From assembly GCF_900167945.1 (NCBI RefSeq), contig NZ_FUZA01000007.1, positions 310,001 to 374,000 of the forward strand: 64,000 nucleotides of DNA, written 5' to 3'. Below are positions 56,152 through 64,000 of this stretch, one piece after another. Numbering within the stretch: position 1 is the stretch's first letter; each line of letters starts with the position of its first letter. A program made the position numbers and the translations under genes. This DNA comes from Dyadobacter psychrophilus. Its GTDB lineage: Bacteria; Bacteroidota; Bacteroidia; Cytophagales; Spirosomataceae. The notes under the pieces were generated by a model. The model had not been told where the DNA came from, searched no databases, and was given only the letters and a program-made list of their open reading frames with translations.

Positions 56152-57413
56152 TCCACACCAGCAGTCGGCTCCGGGCTGTGCTGCAATACAATGAGAAAAA
56201 GCTGGAACAGGGGTACGCGGAATGCATTTCGGCAATCAACTATCCTAAGGATGCGGATGCAATGAGTTTTGATCAAAAGCTGACCCGGATTCAGCGGCAA
56301 CTCGCTTTGAACAAAAGGACAAAAGTCAACACGGTTCACGTGTCCTTGAACTTTGATCCCTCGGAGAAGCTGAGCAAAGAACAGTTTGCGGAGATCTCGA
56401 AAGCCTATTTAAAAGGCATTGGATTTGAGAAACAACCCGCTCTCGTATACGAGCATCGGGATGCCGGTCACCCACATGTGCATATCGTGACGACCAACAT
56501 CAAAGCTGATGGCAGCCGGATTTCGCTGCACAACCTGGGTAAAAATCAATCGGAGAAAACCAGGAAAGCGATTGAGATAGATTTTGGATTGGTGAAGGCA
56601 CAGGATCGAAAAGCGCAGGAGTTTAATTTGAAGCCTGTCAGCATTAAAGTAGAGTATGGAAAATCAGAAACCAAGAAGGCCATTGCCAACGTGCTCGACA
56701 AGGTTCTGAACGAATACAAATTCACCACGATGGGTGAATTGAATGCAGCGCTCAACCATTATAATGTTGCCGCGGACATTGGCTCAGAGGGATCGAGGAT
56801 CAGAAAGAACGATGGCATCTTATACCGCGTGCTGGATAAAGGCGGCAACCGGATTGGGGTGCCAATCAAAGCAAGCGATTTTCATTTCAAACCAACACAT
56901 AGAAATCTGAAAGTGCGTTTTCTGTATAATGAGATGAATCCGAACCGTACGAAGGATTCGTTACGTGTTAAGAATAGTATAGATTTTACTTTGTATGGCA
57001 AACAAAACGTGTCATTGCCCAGGCTGATCAATCTTCTTCAAAAAGACGGGATTGATACGGTAATGCGGAAAAATGAGGAAGGCAAGCTGTACGGGATCAC
57101 ATATTTAGACCATCGTACGAAATGTGTTTTCAATGGAAGTGCATTGGGTAAGCAGTATAGCGCAAAGGGAATTACTGAGCGATGCATCGAGGATCCTTTT
57201 TCTCTTCATCAGCAAAAATCTCAAAGGATAGGGATGGATGTTGGTCAGTCTGCAGGTGCCGGTAACGTTTATCAAGTTGGAAATGGTAGTTCGATGGAGA
57301 ATGATAAGTCTCTTGATTCTTTGTTATCTCCCGTTAAGGATGGCGAGTATGTGCCGCATAAGTTGAAGAAGCCGAAACGGAAGAAGCAGAAAGGGTTTTC
57401 GATGGGATTTTGA
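56139..57413 (+). CDS. mobA: MobA-type relaxase (MOBP-like)
   Basis: A 424-residue relaxase that nicks oriT and leads the strand into a recipient. The catalytic tyrosine is likely Y17 in LQYNEKK, motif III is HPHVHIVTTN with H111, H113 and H115 preceded by EHRDAG, and VNTVHVSLNFD is motif II. The rest is a charged tail. No conjugation (tra/T4SS) genes are in the window, so the element would be mobilized by a helper. It is coupled to mobC and followed by a structured region and a decayed methyltransferase. Confidence 0.9.
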   Translation: MVAVIHTSSRLRAVLQYNEKKLEQGYAECISAINYPKDADAMSFDQKLTRIQRQLALNKRTKVNTVHVSLNFDPSEKLSKEQFAEISKAYLKGIGFEKQPALVYEHRDAGHPHVHIVTTNIKADGSRISLHNLGKNQSEKTRKAIEIDFGLVKAQDRKAQEFNLKPVSIKVEYGKSETKKAIANVLDKVLNEYKFTTMGELNAALNHYNVAADIGSEGSRIRKNDGILYRVLDKGGNRIGVPIKASDFHFKPTHRNLKVRFLYNEMNPNRTKDSLRVKNSIDFTLYGKQNVSLPRLINLLQKDGIDTVMRKNEEGKLYGITYLDHRTKCVFNGSALGKQYSAKGITERCIEDPFSLHQQKSQRIGMDVGQSAGAGNVYQVGNGSSMENDKSLDSLLSPVKDGEYVPHKLKKPKRKKQKGFSMGF

Positions 57414-57462
57414 CTTATTGAAGATTTGCGCTTGCACCCCAGCACAGCGAAAGATACAACGC

Positions 57463-57567
57463 AAAAAGTGACGACTTCAAATCCATGAGGCTATTTACCG
57501 CGGCAAAATGCCGCTCCTTAAACCGCCTCATGGATTTGCAGCCGAGGGGTGAACCCCGCCACTTTTT
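57463..57567. repeat. Nested inverted repeats behind the relaxase gene
   Basis: Three levels are exact: outer AAAAAGTG/CACTTTTT (57463-57470, 57560-57567), middle CAAATCCATGAGGC (57478-57491) with its complement 57525-57538, and inner GCGGC/GCCGC (57500-57504, 57510-57514). A side hairpin GGGGT-GA-ACCCC lies at 57546-57557. The whole 105 bases can fold as a branched stem. No T-run follows. Confidence 0.75.
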
Positions 57568-57653
57568 ACTTTGAGCAAGGATAGCGATTGCGCTGAGGTG
57601 AAAAATAATTGTGTTTGGATTCTGAGATCATTACAAATCTTGACCCATCTGCA

Positions 57654-57955
57654 AACGGATACGGGGACAACGCTACGACATTCATCTGCTGTCGCTCAAA
57701 AGGTGTTGAATGAATCGGCACGCTGCCAGTTCGGCTCTGGGCAAAGTCAATACCTCAATGTGCGACAGTTCTCGATATAGGTTGTGGCATGGGGGACCCA
57801 ATTTAGGAGGCTCTGATAGATCAAGCTTTAACTGTTTATGGGATTGATGCGTCACCTCAGTGATTCAAATTTCAAGCGGAATTTCCAAATATTTCCGTCT
57901 CCTGTGAAGCCGCAGGAGAATATTTTAATCTGAAACGAGCAGACACAAATGCTTC
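57654..57955 (+). pseudogene. Decayed class I SAM methyltransferase
   Basis: In one frame there are the recognisable parts of a class I methyltransferase: VLDIGCGMGDPI (motif I, SAM-binding) and later ALIDQALTVYGIDAS (strand beta2 with the acidic residue), then FPNISVSCEAAGEY. Three in-frame stops interrupt them (TGA at 57711-57713, TAG after DPI, TGA after DASPQ), and the rest is lost. It is a pseudogene lying between the mob module and the RT system. Confidence 0.72.
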
Positions 57956-58033
57956 TTGCGACAACCATTTTGGGAGAGTTAATAAAAAGAATTCATTTTG
58001 GGGTGAAGAGTGATTTTCCTGTGGTAAAACTTA

Positions 58034-58063
58034 TTGACCTGGTTCGAAGTAGTTGGTAAATTG
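58034..58063 (+). promoter_or_regulatory. Candidate Bacteroidota promoter of the RT-associated ncRNA
   Basis: TTG at 58034-58036, then 20 bases, then TAAATTG at 58057-58063, which fits the Bacteroidota -33 / -7 (TAnnTTTG) pattern with one base short. Transcription would start near 58068-58070, the first bases of the left arm of the 13-bp inverted repeat. Confidence 0.55.
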
Positions 58064-58067
58064 CATC

Positions 58068-58350
58068 GTTGGTTGGTTAAGTCCGCAGTACAGTGTTTGA
58101 GTTGCTTCTCTGCAAAGAGGAGATACCCTATCTAAATGAGGTAGGCGGTGCAAATATCATCTGGGTTCCACACAGGAGTGCCCGTTATGATGTAAAGCGA
58201 AACGGTTATCATGTTGCTCAGGATTATTTGGGTGTCTATGTGAATAACAATGTTCATTTTCCAAAAGACGTGCCCTTTTTTGGGCGTTAAGACACGAACT
58301 GGCTGCATTCATTATGAATAAAGGATAGCGTCGATTTTTAACCAACCAAC
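58068..58350 (+). ncRNA. Candidate DRT2-type non-coding RNA (template RNA)
   Basis: The segment is bounded by GTTGGTTGGTTAA (58068-58080) and its exact complement TTAACCAACCAAC (58338-58350), with 257 bases between, then ATTTTT. It starts right after a promoter-like sequence and ends 18 bases before the RT start codon. Inside are short hairpins: CTCT-GCAA-AGAG near 58108, TGAA...TTCA at 58242-58256, GCCC-TTTTTT-GGGC near 58271, ATTCAT-ATGAAT near 58305. DRT2 systems need an RNA of roughly this length in just this place. A frame is open on the plus strand at 58081-58287 and another on the minus strand at 58160-58345. Confidence 0.6.
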
Positions 58351-58368
58351 ATTTTTAAATCTATCGAT

Positions 58369-59865
58369 ATGAAAGATTGGCTCCGATTGAGACCGTATTT
58401 ACATATATCACCACGGCTGGGTGGGAAGAATCTTAAAGCAACGAAATGTTACATTTCATCTTATGTGAAGAAAAAAGAAAATATAGCTGCACATCGATTC
58501 TCACCACTACTACACTACAAAATTGTTGATCACAGGTATAAGCGCGACAAAAACAATATTATAGAAGGCGGAAAAGTTGGAAGATCTTACAAGGCTAAGA
58601 TTAGGCCAATATATTATCCCAACCATTTAGATGCTCAAATTTTCGCCTATTATTCACATCTAATTGAAAAAGAACTAAAACCCATTTATGAATCAAATGT
58701 TGATCTAAATAACTCTGTAATTGGCTATCGAGCAATTCGATTTGATGAACATAGGAACAAATGCACAATAGATTTCGCAAAAGAAGTATTCGATTTCATA
58801 TCTACCAATGAAGCCCGTGAGCTATCGGTGGTTTGCTTGGATATTACAAGTTTTTTTGACAACCTGGATCACAAGAAATTAAAACAAAGTTGGGGTGAAT
58901 TGTTCGATCAAAAGATTTTAGATATCGATCATTATCAAGTTTTCAGGGCAGTTACTAATGCTAGTTATGTGGATTTAGAAGAGCTGATTCCATTGATACC
59001 AGATTTTGACAAACAGAAAGTTAGTCTGTTAAAAAATTCTAAATATAATTCTCTGTTCAAAACATTTCCTCAATTCAGATCTATTATTTATCAACACAAA
59101 CTATTAAGAAGATACGATTCAAAAAAGTTAAAAAAAGGAATTCCACAAGGAACGCCAATAAGTGCGACTCTTTCAAATCTCTATTTTTTAAACGCCGATA
59201 TCGAGATTGCCAAAATGGCTAGTACAGTCAAAGGGCTATATAGACGTTACTCTGATGACATTCTACTAGTGTTGCCTACTGATCATATTGATTGGGCTAT
59301 TTGCAAAATCAAGGAAATTATTGAAAAGGACCTTTGGTTAGAATTACAAGATAAAAAAACAATTTCTGCCCATTTAAGTCGTGAGAATATTGACTTGCCT
59401 TGGAACATAAAGGTGTGCGATTGGCAAAACTGCGTTATGGATAAGCCAATTAGCTATCTGGGATTTGACTTCGATGGAAAAAATATAAGAATTCGAAATA
59501 GTAGTATCTCCAAATATTATCGTAGCTTGAAAAGAGCAATTCGACGTAGAGCATTCTATGCCCGAGTCCAGGTTGCAAAAAACAAGTCAGCTGAGATTAA
59601 GAAAGATGCATGGCTTTTTAGAGCTGGGATTTTTAGAGGAAAAACTCATCTAGGAGCTGCTAGAAAAAAAGTTAACGGCAAAGTATTTTGGGGGAATTAC
59701 ATATCGTATGCTCATACCGCTGCACGAATTATGGGAAATGAAGCTTCAGTTGGAATTAATAAACAAATGAAGAACCATTGGAAGGTCGTCACGAGGGAAA
59801 TTAAAAAATTTGAGACGGCATATGATTTACCGAAAGCTCCAAAAGCAACTCGTTATACTAAGTAG
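58369..59865 (+). CDS. drt2: DRT2-like (UG2) antiviral reverse transcriptase
   Basis: A 498-residue RT. Motif A Asp158 is in VCLDITSFFDNLDH, motif B is KKGIPQGTPISATLSNLY near 264-281, and the catalytic YSDD is at 294-297 in YRRYSDDILLV. Palm and thumb motifs (ISYLGFDFDGKNIRIR) follow. The N-terminal WLRLRPYLHIS, the KIRPIYYPNHLDAQIFAYYS region, and the sequence NKCTIDFAKEVFDFIS match the DRT2 group of defence RTs as I know them. There is no retron NAxxH motif, no maturase or endonuclease domain, and no target-site repeats of a diversity-generating element. A 283-nt candidate RNA lies upstream. Confidence 0.78.
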   Translation: MKDWLRLRPYLHISPRLGGKNLKATKCYISSYVKKKENIAAHRFSPLLHYKIVDHRYKRDKNNIIEGGKVGRSYKAKIRPIYYPNHLDAQIFAYYSHLIEKELKPIYESNVDLNNSVIGYRAIRFDEHRNKCTIDFAKEVFDFISTNEARELSVVCLDITSFFDNLDHKKLKQSWGELFDQKILDIDHYQVFRAVTNASYVDLEELIPLIPDFDKQKVSLLKNSKYNSLFKTFPQFRSIIYQHKLLRRYDSKKLKKGIPQGTPISATLSNLYFLNADIEIAKMASTVKGLYRRYSDDILLVLPTDHIDWAICKIKEIIEKDLWLELQDKKTISAHLSRENIDLPWNIKVCDWQNCVMDKPISYLGFDFDGKNIRIRNSSISKYYRSLKRAIRRRAFYARVQVAKNKSAEIKKDAWLFRAGIFRGKTHLGAARKKVNGKVFWGNYISYAHTAARIMGNEASVGINKQMKNHWKVVTREIKKFETAYDLPKAPKATRYTK

Positions 59866-60103
59866 AAGAAATTAATAGCCTGCCATAGCCGGCATAATGA
59901 TTATCTTCTACGCATTTAATTCATTCAAAACCACCGTCGCAATCTAGCTTGCGGCAGCAAAACTCCCGCCAGTGTTGAGAGAAGTACATCCCGACATTGA
60001 ACCTTACCGTCAAAGAAACTATGTGCCTTGAATTTCTAGGCATACCGTAGGTTCAATCTAACAAACAGCAATTAAGCCGCTATCAATTTGCGTCAAACGA
60101 CCT

Positions 60104-61351
60104 TTAAAGCCGAAACGCCGCAGCCATCAATGTCTGCTCGCCACGACTTATTCCAATTTCACTAGCCAACTTCTGCCAATCGGCTACGGCTGATTTGACT
60201 TGGTCGATAATCCCATCCATTTCCTTTTCGCCTAAACGAAAATAGACTCCGACCTGCTTAGCAAGATCTAAATCAAGTTGGTTGCTATCCATATCGATAT
60301 TCAGCGCCAGTCCATCCTTGTCAATCGACGGATTGATATCAAAAGCCGGCGAAAGCCTCCATCCTGAGGAAGTGAGTAAGAAGCCGTGATTCCGCAAATG
60401 GTCATCCGTATTGGATATGAGTATATTGAATACCATTCGTCGCCATAGCTGGGCTAGGTCTTCGGCCACGTTGGCTCCTAAAAACTGTATAAATTCAACT
60501 ATATCGAGATATGAAGGAATGTCGTCGCGAATCAGTTCTTCATTCTTACCTGTCATGGTCATAGCCGAGGCAAAATGAATGCGCGAGCTCTTTACCCGGT
60601 CGAATCGCTTGGTGAAAAAGGTATGATACTTTCCCGCAACATGCTCTAATTTGCTTTCGGCCATCTCGATCCCTGCATTTATCGCCAGTCGATACGCCAG
60701 ATATTCCCAGGCTGCCCTGTCTATTGTATCATTTTTTGACGGAAATTTAGCGATCCAGGGCTGCCCCTTCTCGTCAAGAATGTTGGCTTTCGGTCTAGCA
60801 CCACCGAGAGAGGAGCCCGGTGCCATCAACATCGCCAGCCATTTTCTTACTTCCGCAGTGTCTTCATTAGATTCTATGAGCTCTGCTCCATGTTGAAGTT
60901 CACGGATGGTTGCCCAGGGGGGTGTAGGCGAGACAGTATCGTTGTTTAAAAATGGGCCGTCCGGATCAAGTTTGAACCGTAACGCACCCATTCGGCTTTC
61001 GTCATGAACGCCTAGTAAAAAATCTATATCATATAGAGTAGGCGTCTGCTTCCCATTTTGCTTTGCTAGAATGGACGCTCTTCTTTTCATAAGTGTGCGC
61101 CCCCAGGTGTCTGGCATAGAGTCGAGAAACACGCCAAAATTCTCCTTTTGGTTAGGATACTGCGCTCCGCCAAACCAGGCAATGTCGGGGTCTAGCAGGA
61201 ACTGTTCGTGAGAAGCGATCCACCCTCCGTTATACATGAAGCTGAATGATTTCCTACCCTTGGCCTGTTGCGCGGAGAGCGTTCCAATCAGCTTTGGCCC
61301 TGCCATGCCGATCCAATCTGCATAAACATAAATGTCCGTCCGGTCTGCCAT
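60104..61351 (-). CDS. hipA: HipA-family serine/threonine kinase toxin
   Basis: The ATG at 61351 gives 415 residues and lies one base beyond the stop of hipB; an earlier ATT start within hipB is less likely. The N-terminal HipA_N part (ADWIGMAGPKLIGTLSAQQ) is followed by the kinase half: SSLGGARPKANI near residue 180, the KFPSKND Lys, ISNTDDHLRNHGFLL catalytic loop near 311-323 and the metal-binding LSPAFDINPS. HipA phosphorylates a target (GltX in E. coli) and causes dormancy. Paired with the antitoxin gene upstream. Confidence 0.93.
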   Translation of the reverse strand: MADRTDIYVYADWIGMAGPKLIGTLSAQQAKGRKSFSFMYNGGWIASHEQFLLDPDIAWFGGAQYPNQKENFGVFLDSMPDTWGRTLMKRRASILAKQNGKQTPTLYDIDFLLGVHDESRMGALRFKLDPDGPFLNNDTVSPTPPWATIRELQHGAELIESNEDTAEVRKWLAMLMAPGSSLGGARPKANILDEKGQPWIAKFPSKNDTIDRAAWEYLAYRLAINAGIEMAESKLEHVAGKYHTFFTKRFDRVKSSRIHFASAMTMTGKNEELIRDDIPSYLDIVEFIQFLGANVAEDLAQLWRRMVFNILISNTDDHLRNHGFLLTSSGWRLSPAFDINPSIDKDGLALNIDMDSNQLDLDLAKQVGVYFRLGEKEMDGIIDQVKSAVADWQKLASEIGISRGEQTLMAAAFRL

Positions 61352-61352
61352 A

Positions 61353-61649
61353 CTAAGACTTGCCAATCAGTTTCAAATCCTGCAATTTCCTTCCCAACTC
61401 ATCGTCGGCCGCCAATTTGAGAAAGTCGTCTTGCAAGCCCAGGACTCGCAGAACATTGAAATACGCTCCTATCGATACGCTAGGGTTGCCTTTCTCAATG
61501 TGGTACAACGTAGTACGATCAATACCTGCCCGCTCAGATACCTGAATGGTTGTAAGTTTCCGCCGCTTGCGGGCTAGTTTGATGTTTTCGCCCAATTGTT
61601 CCAGGATTTTCTGGAACCTTGGTAGTACTACTTGCTTTTTAGTTTGCAT
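61353..61649 (-). CDS. hipB: HipB-like XRE antitoxin
   Basis: The ATG at 61649 gives 98 residues. Residues about 20-75 are an XRE helix-turn-helix (LGENIKLARKRRKLTTIQVS and ERAGIDRTTLYHIEKGNPSV). HipB binds HipA and represses the operon. An operator-like inverted repeat and a good promoter lie just upstream (61668-61702). Its stop is one base before the hipA start. Confidence 0.9.
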   Translation of the reverse strand: MQTKKQVVLPRFQKILEQLGENIKLARKRRKLTTIQVSERAGIDRTTLYHIEKGNPSVSIGAYFNVLRVLGLQDDFLKLAADDELGRKLQDLKLIGKS

Positions 61650-61667
61650 AATGTTGATTATTACAAA

Positions 61668-61702
61668 CAAAAGTACGTATAGTGTTGAATATAATCAACA
61701 CT
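61668..61702 (-). promoter_or_regulatory. hipBA promoter with overlapping operator
   Basis: On the minus strand the -7 box TACTTTTG (plus 61668-61675) is an exact TAnnTTTG, with TTG 20 bases before it (plus 61696-61698). The perfect inverted repeat AGTGTTGA-N6-TCAACACT (61681-61702) covers the -33 region. A related half site TGTTGATTAT lies at 61652-61661, next to the start codon. The layout fits HipB autorepression. Confidence 0.68.
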
Positions 61703-61895
61703 AGGTTAGGATTAGATTTATTAGATTAACTGATAATCGGATATCACATAGCCTAACACAATTAAAATAGCACCATTATTACCGTTCAAGCCAAATCGCC
61801 TTACCGACGCTATTTTACAGAAAACGCAAGGTGCAAGAATAAAGTGAACTTGAAGGACATTCCAGATTGATAAAGATGCTACTTTAAGGCACAAA

Positions 61896-62717
61896 ATGAC
61901 AACTATGGCTACAGAGAATAATTTAAAATTCAATACATTTATCAATGAGGTTAAGGAACAAATACAATCTCATACATTACCTCTTTTTTATCATGTAAGG
62001 GGCAAATTATATAAACCATTAGGAACCGGGGTGTTTGTCAAAATTGATAATCATTACTACCTGTTGACCGCAGGGCATGTTGTAAGCAACAAAGATGAAT
62101 ACGATCAATCCTATCCCATATTCATTGTAACAAAAGGTGGTTTGATTGAAACAGATGGGTTAAAATTTGAAGCAAGCCATTTCGGAGATGTGGGGGTTAT
62201 CTTTTTACCTACACCAATTGCTGAGTTGCTGATATATTCTACTACTCCATTATTGGAAGGTCAAATAAGAACTGACACTTCTGATATCGGTCGGGCATTT
62301 CAATACTGCATATTAGGATACCCAAAAACGCGCGTAACAATAGGCGACGATCAAATCAATGCTAACTATCAATTTTTTCTTACAAGGGCCGCGTCCGACA
62401 AGGCTTTTTTCTTCAATAAAAAAAATAGAGACGACGACATTTTCATGGAATGGGATCAATTTTGGGATCTAGAAGGAAATAGAGTCAAGCGTGAAAGACC
62501 AGAGGGAATGAGCGGTAGCGGATTGTGGTATATCGACAATACAGCGAACTATAGCGGACAGTATAGGATCTCCTATCAACTGATTGGAATAATGTATGAA
62601 TACAGAACATATAAACATCCCATTCTTGTAGGGTCGCCCATAAGCGGATTTATTCAATCTATAAGAATGCTTCGGGCAAATCCACAAGCATTGAAAAAAT
62701 TTAATTTACCCGATTAG
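61896..62717 (+). CDS. Trypsin-fold serine protease-like protein
   Basis: A 273-residue protein without signal peptide, so cytoplasmic. The triad of a trypsin-like fold can be read: His61 in YLLTAGHVVSN, Asp98 in SHFGDVGVIFLP, and Ser206 in EGMSGSGLW. Such intracellular trypsin-like domains occur in defence proteins. It is followed 155 bases later by a nuclease gene, on the same strand. The target is unknown. Confidence 0.78.
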   Translation: MTTMATENNLKFNTFINEVKEQIQSHTLPLFYHVRGKLYKPLGTGVFVKIDNHYYLLTAGHVVSNKDEYDQSYPIFIVTKGGLIETDGLKFEASHFGDVGVIFLPTPIAELLIYSTTPLLEGQIRTDTSDIGRAFQYCILGYPKTRVTIGDDQINANYQFFLTRAASDKAFFFNKKNRDDDIFMEWDQFWDLEGNRVKRERPEGMSGSGLWYIDNTANYSGQYRISYQLIGIMYEYRTYKHPILVGSPISGFIQSIRMLRANPQALKKFNLPD

Positions 62718-62872
62718 GTTGATTTATAACGGTGCTGTCTTTAAAATCGTGTTTTTGTAGCATTGATTAACTTCATTATATGTTACCATTTGGAGAGTTC
62801 GGTTAATAGTTGATTTTCTCTCACAATTCCGATGTCATTTATATCCCTCCAACAAACAGTAATTTATAAACT

Positions 62873-64000
62873 ATGACAACAAATGGGAAAAGACAAAATG
62901 GCCAACCCCTGTTAATTTCGAACAATGCAACCCGCAGCATGGAACGAGTACCGCTGTATAGCAATGAATTCTCTGAAAGCTGGCTGCAAAAACTCATTCA
63001 TGAAAACCCTTCGCTTCTTCCAATCAGTGAAATTGAATCTGGATTTGCCCCTGCAATTTCGATTGGTAGGGAAATAAAAACTAAGGCTGGCTATATTGAT
63101 AACCTGCTAATCTCACCAGATGGTTATATAACGATTGTAGAAACAAAACTTTGGCGGAATCCACAGGCAAGAAGAGAAGTGGTCGGACAAATCCTAGACT
63201 ATGCCAAAGAATTAAGTAAATGGACTTTCTCTGATTTGGATATCAGCCTGAAACGATTTGATCAAAGTTCTGAGGGAGTTGTCGCGAAGGTTCGTAGAAA
63301 TCCGGGTTGCGAAGATATAGAGGAGCATACGCTGATAGACAACATCAACAAAAACCTAAGAAGAGGACGTATCTTACTTTTAATCGTTGGAGACGGAATT
63401 CGTGAAAGCGTTGAAGAAATGGTCGAGTATCTGTCACAAACTCCCCAGCTACACTTTACATTGGCACTGGTCGAACTGCAAGTATACAGGCTTGGCGATT
63501 CGGTTGATCCCTTGTTAATCATTCCGCAAGTCGTAACCAGAACAAGGGAAATTACAAGGGCTGTTGTACGTGTAGAAGGAGACTATTCTACTGGATTAAC
63601 CTTAAATATTGACAGCGACCTGGGGACTGAACCTGAAACATTACACAGGAGATCATCAGGACGAACCACACTTTCAGCTCAGGACTATTTTGAGCAGCTG
63701 CTGCAAAACACAAATTCCTACACTGTCGATTTTGTGAAAAAGGTTATAACAGATAGTCAACAAATTGGCCTAACTGTTGAATGGAACGCATCCAGTTTTG
63801 GACTCCAATTCCCTGATCCGGCCGGAAGCGGGCTTAGAATTAGTATTATGACGTTTGATAAAAAGGGTCAAATCACGTTAGGCTATGCTGAAAAGCAGCT
63901 TGAAGCCTTAAATATTCCATCCAATATCAATTACAGTTTTTGTGCAGAAACGGCGGTGATGTTTACCGGACTTGCACGTAATCCTCTTAAATTGGGAAGC
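62873..64000 (+). CDS. PD-(D/E)XK nuclease domain protein, 3' end outside window
   Basis: The frame is open from ATG at 62873 to the right edge (376 codons), so the protein is incomplete. The N-terminal half has a restriction-fold core: GYIDNLLISPDGYITIVETK with D76, E90 and K92, preceded by Glu45 and followed by the helix QARREVVGQILDYAKEL. This core is similar to the DUF91/NucS-like or Hjc-like nucleases. The C-terminal half is not recognised. It lies 155 bases after the trypsin-fold gene and could be its partner. Confidence 0.7.
   Translation, partial: MTTNGKRQNGQPLLISNNATRSMERVPLYSNEFSESWLQKLIHENPSLLPISEIESGFAPAISIGREIKTKAGYIDNLLISPDGYITIVETKLWRNPQARREVVGQILDYAKELSKWTFSDLDISLKRFDQSSEGVVAKVRRNPGCEDIEEHTLIDNINKNLRRGRILLLIVGDGIRESVEEMVEYLSQTPQLHFTLALVELQVYRLGDSVDPLLIIPQVVTRTREITRAVVRVEGDYSTGLTLNIDSDLGTEPETLHRRSSGRTTLSAQDYFEQLLQNTNSYTVDFVKKVITDSQQIGLTVEWNASSFGLQFPDPAGSGLRISIMTFDKKGQITLGYAEKQLEALNIPSNINYSFCAETAVMFTGLARNPLKLGS

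Noticed and set aside
58093..58290. Ordinary 65-residue protein gene upstream of the RT
   Set aside because: It starts at GTG without a recognisable family and lies wholly within the candidate structured RNA; treated as part of the ncRNA.
58068..58350. Retron msr-msd
   Set aside because: The inverted ends resemble retron a1/a2, but the RT lacks retron motifs such as NAxxH and the RT resembles the DRT2 group.
59866..60103. Coding-like piece LPPVLREVHPDIEPYRQRN after the RT gene
   Set aside because: A stop follows shortly, there is no start codon or family match, and the length is too short to support a gene.

Overview
The window looks like chromosomal DNA of a Bacteroidota bacterium of the order Cytophagales, close to Dyadobacter or Spirosoma in style. 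The signs are type IX secretion (T9SS) C-terminal sorting domains, many Sec/lipoprotein leaders with a Bacteroidota flavour, a GldA-like ATPase, weak or absent Shine-Dalgarno sequences, and promoters of the TTG-N20-TAnnTTTG type. The genus is inferred from protein style only.

Bases 1 to about 41,100 are core-like and moderately G+C-rich. They hold mostly single genes or short operons: a GH15 hydrolase (cut by the left edge), lipoproteins, a cupin/monooxygenase/alcohol dehydrogenase operon, pirin, several alpha/beta hydrolases, an astacin lipoprotein, AraC and LysR regulators with a threonine synthase, tRNA-Arg, enoyl-CoA hydratase, asnS, an orphan nuoL-nuoM pair, a DUF4143 ATPase behind a strict 32-bp repeat array, a GldA-like ATPase, a GH3/beta-lactamase-fold fusion, a 1214-residue Ig-like T9SS protein, tadA and sodA. 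Three decayed gene remnants lie in this part or in the island: a Crp/Fnr fragment, an SDR tail and a methyltransferase.

From a tRNA-His gene at 41,100 to the right edge the sequence becomes a visibly A+T-richer accessory island. It starts with a tyrosine integrase and a degenerate tRNA-like sequence. Then come a HEPN-domain protein, a 706-residue PD-(D/E)XK protein, a DUF4177-like protein, YidD, a 1944-residue DUF4011-type SF1 helicase with a C-terminal nuclease, and RmuC; the last five are on the minus strand. A mobilization module follows: 20-bp iteron-like repeats, an oriT-like region, mobC and mobA.

The most interesting locus follows the mob genes. A reverse transcriptase (58,369-59,865) of the DRT2 (UG2) antiviral type has, directly upstream, a roughly 283-nt segment bounded by a perfect 13-bp inverted repeat, preceded by a good Bacteroidota promoter and followed by a T-run. 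This is the place and size expected for the non-coding RNA that DRT2 enzymes copy into concatemeric cDNA. The island ends with a HipBA toxin-antitoxin pair with its operator, a trypsin-fold protein and a PD-(D/E)XK protein cut by the right edge. The region reads as a mobilizable defence island inserted beside a tRNA gene.
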